Assembly (NCBI RefSeq): GCF_018343515.1
Contig: NZ_JAGYPD010000003.1
Location: 326,116 to 390,115, forward strand
DNA from: Bacillus sp. FJAT-50079
GTDB taxonomy: Bacteria > Bacillota > Bacilli > Bacillales > Bacillaceae_C
Direction of reading: 5' to 3'
DNA: 64,000 nt
Within the stretch, counting starts at the first letter, position 1. Every line of letters begins with the position of its first letter. Below are positions 1 through 8,660 of the stretch, in pieces. The notes under the pieces were generated by a model. That model had not been told where the DNA came from, ran no database searches, and saw only the letters and a program-made list of their open reading frames with translations. Made by a program: the position numbers and the translations under genes.

Positions 1-1014
1 ATCGATGTTTTTATGATTCGACCATTACAAGAAGGAAAATTATTTCACTTAAATGGTTGGGTCGCTGATATTTCCAATTATTCAAATGACCAAGGATGGG
101 ATATCAGCGATTTTACAGAGTCGTCGGTAAACTCTTTGAGAGCGGACGATGAATTATTTGGTATTCCAATCGTAACAGAACGAGAAATTTTATATTATCG
201 AAAGGATCTATTTGAGGAAAACAATATAAAGGTGCCAACGACCTTTGATGAATTAAAGGAGGCAGCTGAAAAATTAAACGATCCAAGCAATGACTTTTAT
301 GGAATCGTGTCACGGGGGCAAAGTGCGGCGGCTGTCACCCAGTTTTCTAGTTATTTATATGGATTTGGCGGCGACTTCATCGTTGATGGCAAGGCAACGA
401 TAGATACGCCAGAGGCCATTGACGCATTCAACTTTTATGGAGGGCTATTAAAAGATTATGGGCCGCCTGGAGTTCTTAATATGAGTTGGCCGCAAGCTGC
501 CGGTCTGTTTGGACAAGGAAAAGCGGCGATGTATACAGATGCAGACAGTATTTATCCGAACTTACTAGATCCGGAAAAGTCAGTTGTAGGAGATAAAGTT
601 GGATTTGCTTTATTCCCAACCGGCCCTGAGGGAAGAACACCATATAATGTAACTTCTTGGGGAGTTGCGATGAATGAAAAATCAACCCACAAAGATGAAG
701 CTTGGGAATTTATGAAGTGGGCGACAAGCAAGGAGATCATTTTAGACATTCAAAAGACAGGTGTCCCTGGTCCACGTCAATCAGTCTGGGATAATCCGGA
801 AGGAACAGCATCATTTCCAGAGGAACTCGTTCAAGTTACATCGGAATCAAATGAGGTTGGAAAAGAATATGATCGTCCGCTCGTTATTAAAGTGAATGAA
901 GCAAGGGATATGATCGGCACAGTTATTACAGCGGCGATAAATGGGGAAGACGTTGAAGCGGCTGCTAAAAATGCGAATAAGCAATTCCAAGAGCTCCTAG
1001 ATAAAGAAAAATAA
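1..1014 (+). CDS. Carbohydrate ABC transporter substrate-binding protein, 5'-truncated by window edge
   Basis: This is the C-terminal part of an extracellular solute-binding protein of family 1 (MalE/UgpB-like), which captures a sugar or oligosaccharide outside the membrane and delivers it to the two permeases downstream. The reading frame is open to base 1, and the residues just before the first internal ATG (IDVF) fit the family, so the signal peptide and roughly the first 90-100 residues lie off the window. Visible family features are an LYYRKDLFE-type segment, the GFGGDF region, the GKAAMY motif near residue 176 and a C-terminal helical tail. The next genes encode two permeases and a dehydrogenase in the same direction. 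The substrate cannot be read from the sequence. Confidence 0.9.
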   Translation: MDVFMIRPLQEGKLFHLNGWVADISNYSNDQGWDISDFTESSVNSLRADDELFGIPIVTEREILYYRKDLFEENNIKVPTTFDELKEAAEKLNDPSNDFYGIVSRGQSAAAVTQFSSYLYGFGGDFIVDGKATIDTPEAIDAFNFYGGLLKDYGPPGVLNMSWPQAAGLFGQGKAAMYTDADSIYPNLLDPEKSVVGDKVGFALFPTGPEGRTPYNVTSWGVAMNEKSTHKDEAWEFMKWATSKEIILDIQKTGVPGPRQSVWDNPEGTASFPEELVQVTSESNEVGKEYDRPLVIKVNEARDMIGTVITAAINGEDVEAAAKNANKQFQELLDKEK

Positions 1015-1020
1015 ACAACT

Positions 1021-1053
1021 TTGAGGGCCAGATCTTATCAGACTGGCTCTCAA
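1021..1053 (+). terminator. Hairpin between binding-protein and permease genes (partial terminator or mRNA stabiliser)
   Basis: Two 11-base arms (1021-1031 and 1043-1053) pair with one G-U wobble around an 11-base loop. A short A run follows, not a T run, so it is probably not a full terminator. Such hairpins just after a binding-protein gene often protect the upstream mRNA so that binding protein is made in excess of the permeases. Confidence 0.55.
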
Positions 1054-1147
1054 AAGTAGTAGAGGGGAGTGAAAAAAGATCGCACTTTGGATTGAACGTC
1101 ATTTAAAACTGATTTTCTTATTACCATCTATTCTATTTGTCGTTGTT

Positions 1148-1960
1148 ATGATTGCCTATCCAATTGGATATACGTTTTATCTTAGTTTTTTTGAATGGAG
1201 TATGTCGAGCTTACAGCCACCTACATGGGTATTTCTAGAAAACTTCAAAACTCTGTTATTTGAGGACCCACGTTTTTGGCCCGCTTTTTTTCGAACGTTC
1301 TATTTTACAGGGCTTGCATTAATTTGCCAAACGGTGTTAGGTGTTAGCATTGCTGTTTTATTTAATCGGAAATTCAAGGGAAATCAATTAATCAAAACGT
1401 TATTTCTCTTACCGATGGTTTCTACTCCCGTTGCAATTGGATTGGTCTGGCTTCTCATCTTTGAACCTTCCATCGGTTTTGCAAATCAATTCTTAGGCTT
1501 CTTTGGTATCCATTCACAGTTATGGATTTCGTCGCCTGTTCAAGCTCTACCTGCCATCGCATTGGTAGATACATGGCAATGGACACCGATGATTACATTA
1601 ATTACCCTTGCAGGACTGTCTACATTGCCGCAAGAACATTATGAGGCAGCGGCGGTAGATGGTGCGAATTCATGGCAAATGTTCTGGCATATCACATTTC
1701 CCCTTGTATTACCGACGATTTTTGCGGCAGTTTTACTTCGTGCCATTGACGCGATTAAACAGTTTGATTTAATTTATGCGATGACGCAAGGAGGACCTGG
1801 ATTTTCTTCAGAAACATTAAATATTTATGGATTTGTCAATGGATTTCAGTATTTTAAGCTTGGCTACACAAGTGCGATATTAGTCATCTTTTTCATGATT
1901 ATTATCGGGTTTAGCTCGATTATTATTATTTTACGGAAAAAAACAGAGGTGACATTATGA
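1148..1960 (+). CDS. Sugar ABC transporter permease (MalF/UgpA-like); true N-terminus probably lies upstream
   Basis: This is an inner-membrane subunit of a binding-protein-dependent sugar importer, with about five or six hydrophobic segments visible from this start. The permease-ATPase contact loop (EAA loop) is seen as EAAAVDGANSWQMFWHITFP near residues 163-182. The first ATG (1148) falls inside the first transmembrane helix. The same frame stays open upstream to a TGA at 1070-1072 and encodes a typical permease start (IALWIERHLKLIFLLPS), but no ATG, GTG or TTG lies in that stretch. A strong Shine-Dalgarno (AGGGGAG, 1062-1068) with a GTG at 1069 sits one frame off. Either a single-base indel lies near 1072-1078, or an ATC/ATT codon is used. 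It overlaps the next permease by four bases. Confidence 0.85.
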   Translation: MIAYPIGYTFYLSFFEWSMSSLQPPTWVFLENFKTLLFEDPRFWPAFFRTFYFTGLALICQTVLGVSIAVLFNRKFKGNQLIKTLFLLPMVSTPVAIGLVWLLIFEPSIGFANQFLGFFGIHSQLWISSPVQALPAIALVDTWQWTPMITLITLAGLSTLPQEHYEAAAVDGANSWQMFWHITFPLVLPTIFAAVLLRAIDAIKQFDLIYAMTQGGPGFSSETLNIYGFVNGFQYFKLGYTSAILVIFFMIIIGFSSIIIILRKKTEVTL

Positions 1961-2772
1961 AAAAGGCGAAAAGAATGCATATATTTTATTATGTGCTGAT
2001 CATATTGATTACCTTCATTTTTATTTTCCCGTTTATATGGATGATTCTTGCCTCATTTAAGACACAAGCCCAAATTATGTCGAAGAGTTCTTTTCTATTT
2101 TTTGAACCGACTTTTGCGAATTTCCAATCTGTTTTTAAAGAATATGATTTTCTTGGCTTTATTTTTAATAGCTTCATTGTCGCCTTTGTCTCCACGATCC
2201 TTGGTTTAATCCTTGGCTTACCTGCGGCATTTGCCATTGCCAAGTATAAACAGCACCACTTAGGGTTTATTATTCTAATTGCTCGGATTATCCCAGGAAT
2301 CTCTTTTATGATTCCATGGTTTATTATTTTTTCAAAAATGAATTTAGTTGATTCATATACAGCTTTAATTCTTAGTCATATGTTGGTTGGCTTGCCATTT
2401 ATTATTTGGATCATGATTTCCTCTTTCGAAAGCTTGCCACAAGAATTAGAGGATGCCGCCCGGATTGATGGCTGCACGTTGCAGGGGGCTTTCATTAGAG
2501 TCTTGCTTCCACTCGTTACACCGGGAATGATTACGGCCTCATTAATGTCGTTTATATTATCGTGGAATAACTTTATGTTTGCTCTAGTTCTATCTGGAGA
2601 CAAAACAAAAACACTTCCAATCGCAATATTCAACTTTATGTCCTACTCGGAAATCAATTGGGGAGGATTAATGGCTGCGGCAGTTATTATTACATTTCCG
2701 ATATTAATCATTTCTTTATTAGTACAGCGTTATATTATTAGCGGAGTAACAGCAGGGGCGGTAAAAGGGTAA
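1957..2772 (+). CDS. Sugar ABC transporter permease (MalG/LacG-like)
   Basis: This is the second membrane subunit of the importer, 271 residues with six predicted helices starting at about residue 11. The EAA loop is visible as EDAARIDGCTLQGAFIRVLLP near residues 162-182, and the C-terminus (GGLMAAAV then QRYIISGVTAGAVKG) is characteristic of MalG-type permeases. The ATG overlaps the stop of the preceding permease (ATGA), which indicates translational coupling. No ATPase gene is present here; carbohydrate importers of this class often share a multitasking MsmX-type ATPase encoded elsewhere, which is inference for this organism. Confidence 0.92.
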   Translation: MKKAKRMHIFYYVLIILITFIFIFPFIWMILASFKTQAQIMSKSSFLFFEPTFANFQSVFKEYDFLGFIFNSFIVAFVSTILGLILGLPAAFAIAKYKQHHLGFIILIARIIPGISFMIPWFIIFSKMNLVDSYTALILSHMLVGLPFIIWIMISSFESLPQELEDAARIDGCTLQGAFIRVLLPLVTPGMITASLMSFILSWNNFMFALVLSGDKTKTLPIAIFNFMSYSEINWGGLMAAAVIITFPILIISLLVQRYIISGVTAGAVKG

Positions 2773-2791
2773 GGAAGGACGGTGCGAGCAT

Positions 2792-3571
2792 ATGGAAATC
2801 GACTTAAAGGGAAAAGTCGCGATCGTAACTGGTGTAGGAAAAGGGATCGGAAGAGAAATTTTTTTTACACTTGCCGAAGAAGGAGTACGAACGGTCGGGA
2901 TCGATATTAATTCAGCTGATTTAGATGAACTAGGGAAGGAGCTTATAAATCGAGGGTTGAAAGGCAGTCTGTTTCTCTGCGATATTCGGAATAGTAGAGG
3001 GATTTCAAAGGTTGTAGATAAGGTAATAGAAAAGTATGACCGTATTGATATATTGGTTAATAATGCGGGAATTGCCGGCAATGGAAAGGTAGAAGAATTA
3101 TCAGAGGAGACGTGGGACAATTGTCAAGACGTCAATGCAAAGGGAACCTTTCTTATGTGCAAAGCGGTTGCGCCTATTATGAAGCGCCAAAATTATGGTC
3201 GAATTTTGAACGCAGCCTCATTTGCTGCAATCATCCCGAGCATAGGCAGTGCAGCGTATGCGGCGTCAAAAGCGGGAGTGAAACAATTCACAAGAGTATT
3301 GGCTGGTGAGTTGGCTCCGTGGAATATTACTGTAAATAGTTATGCACCAGGAATGATTCCAAGTACATTAAATAACTTTTCCACCTTACCAGCTGACGAG
3401 CAAAATCAATTATTAAACACGTTAACAATCCGCAAATGGGGAAAAGAAAAGGATGTTGCGAATCTTATTTGTTTTCTAGCTTCAGATCTTGCTAGCTATA
3501 TTACGGGAACGATGATTGATATAAGCGGTGGAAAATATGCTACTCAATTTCCGAATGTAGCATATGAGTAA
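2792..3571 (+). CDS. SDR-family NAD(P)-dependent oxidoreductase
   Basis: This is a classical short-chain dehydrogenase/reductase of 259 residues. The nucleotide-binding TGxxxGIG motif is at residues 13-20, NNAG at 90-93, and the catalytic Ser143, Tyr156 and Lys160 (YAASK) are all present. Asp38 at the end of the second beta strand favours NAD over NADP. It lies 19 bases after the permease, and is followed by a terminator, so it closes the transport operon and probably oxidises the imported sugar or polyol. The exact substrate is unknown; many relatives are annotated FabG or glucose/sorbitol dehydrogenase only by similarity. Confidence 0.9.
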   Translation: MEIDLKGKVAIVTGVGKGIGREIFFTLAEEGVRTVGIDINSADLDELGKELINRGLKGSLFLCDIRNSRGISKVVDKVIEKYDRIDILVNNAGIAGNGKVEELSEETWDNCQDVNAKGTFLMCKAVAPIMKRQNYGRILNAASFAAIIPSIGSAAYAASKAGVKQFTRVLAGELAPWNITVNSYAPGMIPSTLNNFSTLPADEQNQLLNTLTIRKWGKEKDVANLICFLASDLASYITGTMIDISGGKYATQFPNVAYE

Positions 3572-3613
3572 AATGAATTGAACATAACTGTAAACAAATT
3601 GTAAAAATTATTG

Positions 3614-3622
3614 TGATATAAT
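3614..3622 (+). promoter_or_regulatory. Extended -10 promoter candidate for the C39 peptidase gene
   Basis: TGATATAAT is a perfect extended -10 element (TGnTATAAT). No convincing -35 is seen 17 bases upstream, which extended -10 promoters tolerate. Transcription would start near 3628, at the base of the hairpin described next. Confidence 0.5.
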
Positions 3623-3627
3623 AAAAG

Positions 3628-3653
3628 GAAGCTCCTATTGGGGCTTTCTTTTT
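3628..3653 (+). terminator. Rho-independent terminator after the SDR gene
   Basis: AAGCTCC pairs with GGGGCTT (one G-U) around a four-base loop, followed by a TTTCTTTTT tract. It closes the ABC-SDR operon. Confidence 0.75.
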
Positions 3654-3696
3654 GGTCATAGTATATTATGATACAACGATTGGAAAGGATTTAAAA

Positions 3697-4470
3697 ATGA
3701 TTAGAGTAAAGATTGTTGTTTTAATGGCAATTTTTCTAAGTGTAGGAAGTTATGTTTTATTAGATCGATATATTAATAAAGAAGGAATTGCGGAAGCTGC
3801 GAATTCAGAGATTGCTTCTCCTTCTCTACCAGATAAAAATCGAGTTCAGAAAAATGAATTGGAAGAAAAGGTAAAGGAGGAGCAAATGGCGGAGAACATT
3901 CAATTAGATGTTCCTTTTATTAATCAAATGAGCGCTCCTCGATTATATAATGGCTGTGAAGTTACAAGTCTTGCAATGCTGCTTAATTATCATGGGATTG
4001 AAGTGACGAAAAATGAACTTGCTGAGAAAACGCCGACCGTTCCGCTAAAATATAACAATGGTCTTAGAGGAAACCCGAACGAAGGATTTGTTGGGGATGT
4101 GGTGAATGGGCCAGGACTATCAGTCTATCATGGTCCCATTGCCGAATTGGCGAAACAATACTCCGATCAGGTGGAGGACCTATCAGGTCAAGATGTGACG
4201 GAAATTTATAAAAAACTTAGTAACGGATTACCTGTTTGGATTATTACGACAGCACAGTTAACACCTGTGAATGATTTCGAAGTGTGGGATACACCGCAAG
4301 GCGAAGTTTCCGTTACATTTAATGTTCATAGCGTGGTTGTTACTGGCTTTGATAAGGATTATGTGTATGTAAATGATCCGTACGGAACAAAAAATAGAAA
4401 AGTGAACCGAAGCAATTTTGAAAAAGCATGGGAACAAATGGGGCGCCAGGCGGTCGTAATTAATAAGTAA
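3697..4470 (+). CDS. C39-like (papain-type) peptidase, membrane-anchored or secreted, YvpB-like
   Basis: The protein has 257 residues from the ATG at 3697, chosen because GGAAAGG at 3681-3687 gives correct spacing; an upstream in-frame ATG at 3652 has no ribosome site. The N-terminus has one hydrophobic segment (about residues 6-23), a signal peptide or anchor. The Peptidase_C39_2 domain covers about residues 85-257: the catalytic Cys is in NGCEVTSLAML, the His in VHSVVVTGFD, and the Asn/Asp follows in YVNDPYG. Relatives are YvpB-type exported cysteine peptidases of unknown substrate. It has its own candidate promoter and does not look co-transcribed with its neighbours. Confidence 0.85.
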   Translation: MIRVKIVVLMAIFLSVGSYVLLDRYINKEGIAEAANSEIASPSLPDKNRVQKNELEEKVKEEQMAENIQLDVPFINQMSAPRLYNGCEVTSLAMLLNYHGIEVTKNELAEKTPTVPLKYNNGLRGNPNEGFVGDVVNGPGLSVYHGPIAELAKQYSDQVEDLSGQDVTEIYKKLSNGLPVWIITTAQLTPVNDFEVWDTPQGEVSVTFNVHSVVVTGFDKDYVYVNDPYGTKNRKVNRSNFEKAWEQMGRQAVVINK

Positions 4471-4497
4471 ATTACCTCATATTCGAAGAAATAATTC

Positions 4498-4529
4498 CGG
4501 TTGCCGATAAGGAATTTTTTCGGCAACCG
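4498..4529. terminator. Hairpin between convergent genes, likely shared terminator
   Basis: CGGTTGCCG (4498-4506) and CGGCAACCG (4521-4529) form a perfect 9-bp stem between the convergent peptidase and response-regulator genes. The T run lies in the loop and only short A/T tracts follow, so termination strength is uncertain. Confidence 0.5.
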
Positions 4530-4545
4530 AAAATTTACAAGTGTT

Positions 4546-5268
4546 CTATAATTGCGAGCGATATTCTTTCGGTGTCATTCCATACCTTTTTTGGAAGGTT
4601 TTTGCGAAATACTTTGAGTCTGTGTAGCCAATTAACTCGCTCACTTCATAATTTTTAAGCGTAGGATTTTTGAGCAATTGGCAAGCTTTTTCCAACCGAA
4701 CTCGTGTTAAATAACTCATAAATGTCTCACCCGAAACAGATTTAAACACTTGGCCAAAATAGTGTTCTGTTAAATGAACTCTTTTGGCAACATCGCTTAA
4801 AGTAATAGCTTTCATATAATTTGTGCGAATATATGATTTCGCGCTTATAACCATTCGATCTTGATAAGAGGTCGCTTCTTCTTGCGAAGGTTCCTCGCTT
4901 ACATTATTTTGCAATCTATTTACGACCTCAAATAATTCACTCACATCAATTGGCTTTAAAATATAGCCTTTTGCATTGTATTTGATCGCTTTATGTGCAT
5001 AGGAAAAATCTTCATATCCGCTCATAATAATGACATTAATCGATGGATTATGTTCATAAATATGTTTTGTTAATGAAATCCCATCCATATGTGGCATGCG
5101 AATATCCGTCAAGATTAAATCTAAATTTTCCTTCTCCAGCCAGTAAAGTGCTTCCTCTCCATTGCTTGCAGTTCCTACAACGTCTACATTGTTTTCCACC
5201 CACTCATCCATAGACCTCAAGCTATCAGAAATCAGCCAATCATCATCAACGATAAGCATTTTTTTCAC
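4546..5268 (-). CDS. AraC-type response regulator (YesN-like)
   Basis: This DNA-binding partner of the sensor kinase encoded just upstream has 240 residues. An N-terminal receiver domain (about 1-120) shows the acidic pocket DDD at 8-10, the phospho-acceptor Asp55 in LTDIRMP and the conserved Lys in KPID. A C-terminal AraC-type double helix-turn-helix follows (about 135-240), ending in YFAKTFQKRYGMTPKEYR. It is short for the YesN group because the central linker found in many members is missing. The start codon overlaps the kinase stop by four bases. The likely targets are the two near-identical 66-bp promoter regions at 7121 and 10458; that assignment is inference from position and repetition. 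Confidence 0.92.
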   Translation of the reverse strand: MKKMLIVDDDWLISDSLRSMDEWVENNVDVVGTASNGEEALYWLEKENLDLILTDIRMPHMDGISLTKHIYEHNPSINVIIMSGYEDFSYAHKAIKYNAKGYILKPIDVSELFEVVNRLQNNVSEEPSQEEATSYQDRMVISAKSYIRTNYMKAITLSDVAKRVHLTEHYFGQVFKSVSGETFMSYLTRVRLEKACQLLKNPTLKNYEVSELIGYTDSKYFAKTFQKRYGMTPKEYRSQL

Positions 5269-7034
5269 ACTTGATCACCTTCCAATTTAGGAATTTTGAT
5301 TGTTACGGAAGTACCTTCGTCGACTTTGCTGTCTATGCTTATACCATACTTTTCCCCGTGATGAGCAACGATTCTCGTTTGTACATTATAAATACCTACT
5401 CTTTTTTTATATTTTGTTAATGTCGCAGAATTGTATTTTAGTTTTTCTTGAATTTGTGCAAGAGTGATAGGGTCAATTCCTTTTCCATTATCAATAATTG
5501 TAAAGAGAATCGAATCGTTAGTAGATGTACCGTTTATGTAGATTTTTCCACCGGAATGTAATGGATCAATTCCATGAATGATCGCATTTTCCACAATAGG
5601 CTGTAAGATCCATTTAATCATCATGCAATCTTGGATCTCAGGATCAATCGTTATATAATACTCGAGTGGTTCTTTTAATCTCGCCTTTTGAATTTTTAGG
5701 TAATAATCGATATACGTAATTTCTTGGTTAATTGTCACCTTTTCTTCAAAAGAACTAATGCTCAATCTTAGCAGCCGACCTAATAGGACAATGAGATGGC
5801 TAATTTCATACTCCTTCTTTTTTCGAGCGAGAGAATTAATCGTTTCTAACGTGTTGTATATAAAATGTGGGTTAATTTGCAGCTGGAGCGCCGTAATTTC
5901 GGCCTCTTTTTTTAACTTTTCTTCTTTGGCAACAGATTCAATGAGCTTCTTAATTTGAAAAAGCATATGGTTAAATCCTCGAGCAAGAGCACCAATTTCA
6001 TCCTTCGAATTTGTAATGAATTTTTGCTCTAAATTTCCATTTTCCACCTCCAATATTTTTTTTTGTAATCTTTTAATCGGACCAGAAATTTTCAATGATA
6101 TAAATAAAGCTGCGAAGAAACAGATTAACGTGATCAGAAAAATAATTAAAAAGGTTATTATTTTTGTTTCGATGATTGGTTTATAAAAGCTATTTACTTC
6201 GAAGTATTCGACAATGGTCCACTTTGTTATCGGATGGGTTTGTTTGAAGATAATATATTTGTCCCCATCTTTATTCGTAATCGTTGAAGCTGAGTCATTT
6301 TCTTTAACTAATTGATATGATAAACCGAGTGATGGATCGGGAGGTAAAATAAAATTTTCGCTACCGTATATAAACGTACCAGTAGAAGTGATTGACTGAG
6401 TATTTTCATTCAATATGTTAGAAATCATGTCACTTTTAAGGTCAATGATAATATAACTAAAGTTTTGAAGTTTATGATCCCAAGCTTTATGTATGTATGA
6501 GTACACATCGTTACTTTTATCAAAATTGCTATATTCACGAGTGTGAATCGATGTTATTTGTGGATGGGAAAAATCTTGAATTGATTGAAACCAAGAAGTC
6601 TCATAAATATCTTTTGCTTTCATCTTTTGATTTAAGGAATAGCCATAATTATAAATAAAGTCTTGTTCATTTATAATGGTAATTCCTTCTGTTTCAGGAA
6701 ATAGACTTTCAAGACTAATGAATAGTTTATCTAGCTCGAGAAATAACCGTTGATGTTCGAAGAAGTCTTGATTTTTGCTAAAAGTTGAAAATGTTTTTCC
6801 TTTTGTTATACCTAGCTCCATTCGCTCAAGATCTTTGTAAAGTGCATCAAAAATTTTAATTTTTTGATCCAAAATGTAATTCGCGTGTATATTTAGCTTT
6901 TCTGTTATACTTTCAGAAGCCTTGCTATACGTAACCCAACCAACGATACACAGCGGTAAAATAGAGAGTAATAATAAAGCTAAAAGCAATTTAAAAAAGA
7001 TTGAGTGAATAAATTTTATTGTGCCCACCTCCAC
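5265..7034 (-). CDS. Sensor histidine kinase, YesM family
   Basis: This is a membrane sensor of a carbohydrate-responsive two-component system, 589 residues. A first membrane helix spans about residues 13-35, a large extracytoplasmic sensor domain (dCache-like) runs to about 290, and a second helix lies at about 293-314. A HAMP region follows, then the His_kinase domain with His390 in QINPHFIYNTLE, then a HATPase domain with N, DNGKGI and GI motifs. The start is uncertain: a GTG at 7034 lacks a clear ribosome site, and GGAGGTGG at about 7032-7025 would suit a start a few codons later. A cre-like site lies just upstream, and the operon is divergent from the sugar transporter it probably controls. 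Confidence 0.92.
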   Translation of the reverse strand: MEVGTIKFIHSIFFKLLLALLLLSILPLCIVGWVTYSKASESITEKLNIHANYILDQKIKIFDALYKDLERMELGITKGKTFSTFSKNQDFFEHQRLFLELDKLFISLESLFPETEGITIINEQDFIYNYGYSLNQKMKAKDIYETSWFQSIQDFSHPQITSIHTREYSNFDKSNDVYSYIHKAWDHKLQNFSYIIIDLKSDMISNILNENTQSITSTGTFIYGSENFILPPDPSLGLSYQLVKENDSASTITNKDGDKYIIFKQTHPITKWTIVEYFEVNSFYKPIIETKIITFLIIFLITLICFFAALFISLKISGPIKRLQKKILEVENGNLEQKFITNSKDEIGALARGFNHMLFQIKKLIESVAKEEKLKKEAEITALQLQINPHFIYNTLETINSLARKKKEYEISHLIVLLGRLLRLSISSFEEKVTINQEITYIDYYLKIQKARLKEPLEYYITIDPEIQDCMMIKWILQPIVENAIIHGIDPLHSGGKIYINGTSTNDSILFTIIDNGKGIDPITLAQIQEKLKYNSATLTKYKKRVGIYNVQTRIVAHHGEKYGISIDSKVDEGTSVTIKIPKLEGDQV

Positions 7035-7038
7035 TTTT

Positions 7039-7052
7039 ATAAAACGCTTTCA
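7039..7052 (-). promoter_or_regulatory. cre-like site (CcpA) upstream of the kinase gene
   Basis: On the minus strand the 14-mer TGAAAGCGTTTTAT matches the catabolite-responsive element consensus TGNAANCGNWNNCA at all but the last two defined positions. It lies immediately before the kinase start, a position expected for catabolite repression. Confidence 0.45.
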
Positions 7053-7120
7053 ATAGGTGGTTATAAATATATCATAAGAATACTAAAGAATAAATTTTAA
7101 AAAAGTAAAATCTTCATGAC

Positions 7121-7186
7121 CCATTTTTTGTCCACTTTTATACACGAATAGCCCCCTTGTTCCAGATGATAAAACATTTAGAATGA
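7121..7186 (+). promoter_or_regulatory. Promoter plus activator region, copy 1 of a duplicated 66-bp element
   Basis: A 66-bp stretch is repeated without gaps at 10458-10523 (57 of 66 identical by hand alignment). It holds a conserved upstream block (TCCACTTTTATACACG, 7131-7146), a weak -35 TTGTTC (7157-7162) and a -10 TAGAAT (7179-7184) with 16-bp spacing. A weak -35 next to a conserved upstream block is typical of promoters driven by an AraC-type activator. Confidence 0.75.
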
Positions 7187-7240
7187 TCACTAAGGCGGGA
7201 AAAAAGTAGTATTGTTAAAACTAAAAAGGGGGATTCATGG

Positions 7241-8590
7241 ATGTTGAAGCGAAATTGGAAGGGCATTTTAATTGTAATGATCTTAGTTATGTATGCGTTT
7301 ACAAGTGGGTGTCAATCACCGTCAGCGTCTCCGCAGGAGGAAGGGAAAAAAGAGAAGGAAGAAGCAGCAGAAGATGGAGAAAAGCTTTTAAATTTGCTCA
7401 TTCCGAACTATTACAATGATGTAGAGAAAAAACAATGGGCAACAGTAGTAGACAAATTCAAAGAAATGAATCCTGGAGTAGAAGTAAAGGTGGAAACGGG
7501 AGATGTTCAAGTAGAATCGGGAAGCCTTCCAGCATTGCTTCAGTCAGGAGTTAACACACCTGATGCGATTTTAATGAATGCAGGTCCAGGTCGAGTATCG
7601 ATCTTATCTGAGGCTGAGCTCATCCAACCAATTAATCATCTTTATGAACGAAATAATTGGCAAGATCAGCTTCGTCCGTTTGCATATAACCTCATAGCGG
7701 GAGATGAAGAAATCTATGAACTGCCTCATATGATTGATGCAATAGCCCTTTATTACAATAAAGAAATTTTTGAAAAGCATAATATAGAGATACCGAAGAC
7801 AAGTGAAGAGTTTTTAGCCGTTCTTCAAAGCTTAGCAGATGCGGGGGAGGAACCGATTACGGTCGGAGCTAGGAACGGATATGCAATTGGATGGATTTTC
7901 AGTGTAATGCTAGAAGCTGTTGTTGGTACGGAAAAAGTGGAAGAGATTATTTATGGGGATGGAAAATGGAATGATCCTAAAGTAGTTGAAGTTGCGCAAA
8001 TGTTAGCGGATTGGGTTGAAAAAGGCTTTATCCCTAAGGAATCGGTTACTTTAACTCAAGCGGATTCAAGCTTCAAATTTCTTAATAAGCAGGCAGCCAT
8101 ATATTCAGCAGGCACATATATTATTACCGACTTATCGGAACAAAATTTAGAAAATGATGTAGGTTACTTTATGATGCCCTCTTTCATTGATGGAAAAACG
8201 GCAAAGCCAACGGGAGGAATTGGACAAACTTGGGTTATTCCAACGAAGGCAGAGGATCCAGAACTAGCAGAAAAATGGTTGAATTTTATTGTCTCCAAAG
8301 AATTTAGCGAAACAGTGATGAATTTCCCAGATTATAACTTCATCCCTGCTTCAAAAGTTTCGATGGATATTCAGGCAGCCGGAAACATATTAAATCAGGC
8401 GATTGAAGATGTGAAAGAAGGATCCGGCTATAATCCAACTGTTTTTATTGGGACAGAAGCAAAGGAAGCGTATTATCAAAATTTACAAGGTGTAGTAGGT
8501 GGATTAATTTCACCGCAGGAAGCGATGGATAATATTGAGGCCGGAGCGGAAAAAGACCGAGCAAATGGGCACAAGTTGAATAAAAAGTAA
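7241..8590 (+). CDS. Carbohydrate ABC transporter substrate-binding lipoprotein
   Basis: This is an extracellular family-1 solute-binding protein of 449 residues that feeds sugar to the two permeases downstream. The ATG at 7241 has AAGGGGGA seven bases upstream; an ATG at 7237 is in another frame. The signal peptide ends in the lipobox TSGC, so Cys24 is probably lipidated and anchors the protein to the membrane. A charged Glu/Lys linker follows, then the two-lobed binding fold with YYNKEIFEKHNIE and ADWVEKGF motifs. It is divergent from the YesM/YesN system and lies behind promoter copy 1, so its expression is probably switched on by that system. The ligand is unknown. Confidence 0.92.
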   Translation: MLKRNWKGILIVMILVMYAFTSGCQSPSASPQEEGKKEKEEAAEDGEKLLNLLIPNYYNDVEKKQWATVVDKFKEMNPGVEVKVETGDVQVESGSLPALLQSGVNTPDAILMNAGPGRVSILSEAELIQPINHLYERNNWQDQLRPFAYNLIAGDEEIYELPHMIDAIALYYNKEIFEKHNIEIPKTSEEFLAVLQSLADAGEEPITVGARNGYAIGWIFSVMLEAVVGTEKVEEIIYGDGKWNDPKVVEVAQMLADWVEKGFIPKESVTLTQADSSFKFLNKQAAIYSAGTYIITDLSEQNLENDVGYFMMPSFIDGKTAKPTGGIGQTWVIPTKAEDPELAEKWLNFIVSKEFSETVMNFPDYNFIPASKVSMDIQAAGNILNQAIEDVKEGSGYNPTVFIGTEAKEAYYQNLQGVVGGLISPQEAMDNIEAGAEKDRANGHKLNKK

Positions 8591-8599
8591 CGGAGTCCA

Positions 8600-8634
8600 C
8601 GGTCTATCCCTAGTATTCAAACGGGGATAGACCG
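8600..8634 (+). terminator. Strong hairpin between binding-protein and permease genes, no T run
   Basis: CGGTCTATCCC and GGGATAGACCG form a perfect 11-bp stem with a 13-base loop. It is not followed by a T run, so it more likely stabilises the binding-protein mRNA or partly attenuates transcription than ends it. Confidence 0.6.
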
Positions 8635-8660
8635 TAATTAAAAAGGAGGCAAGTAATCTC

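Noticed and set aside
7237-7419. A 60-codon frame beginning at ATG 7237
   Set aside because: It overlaps the signal-peptide region of the binding lipoprotein in another frame and its ATG is closer to the ribosome site than the better-spaced ATG at 7241.
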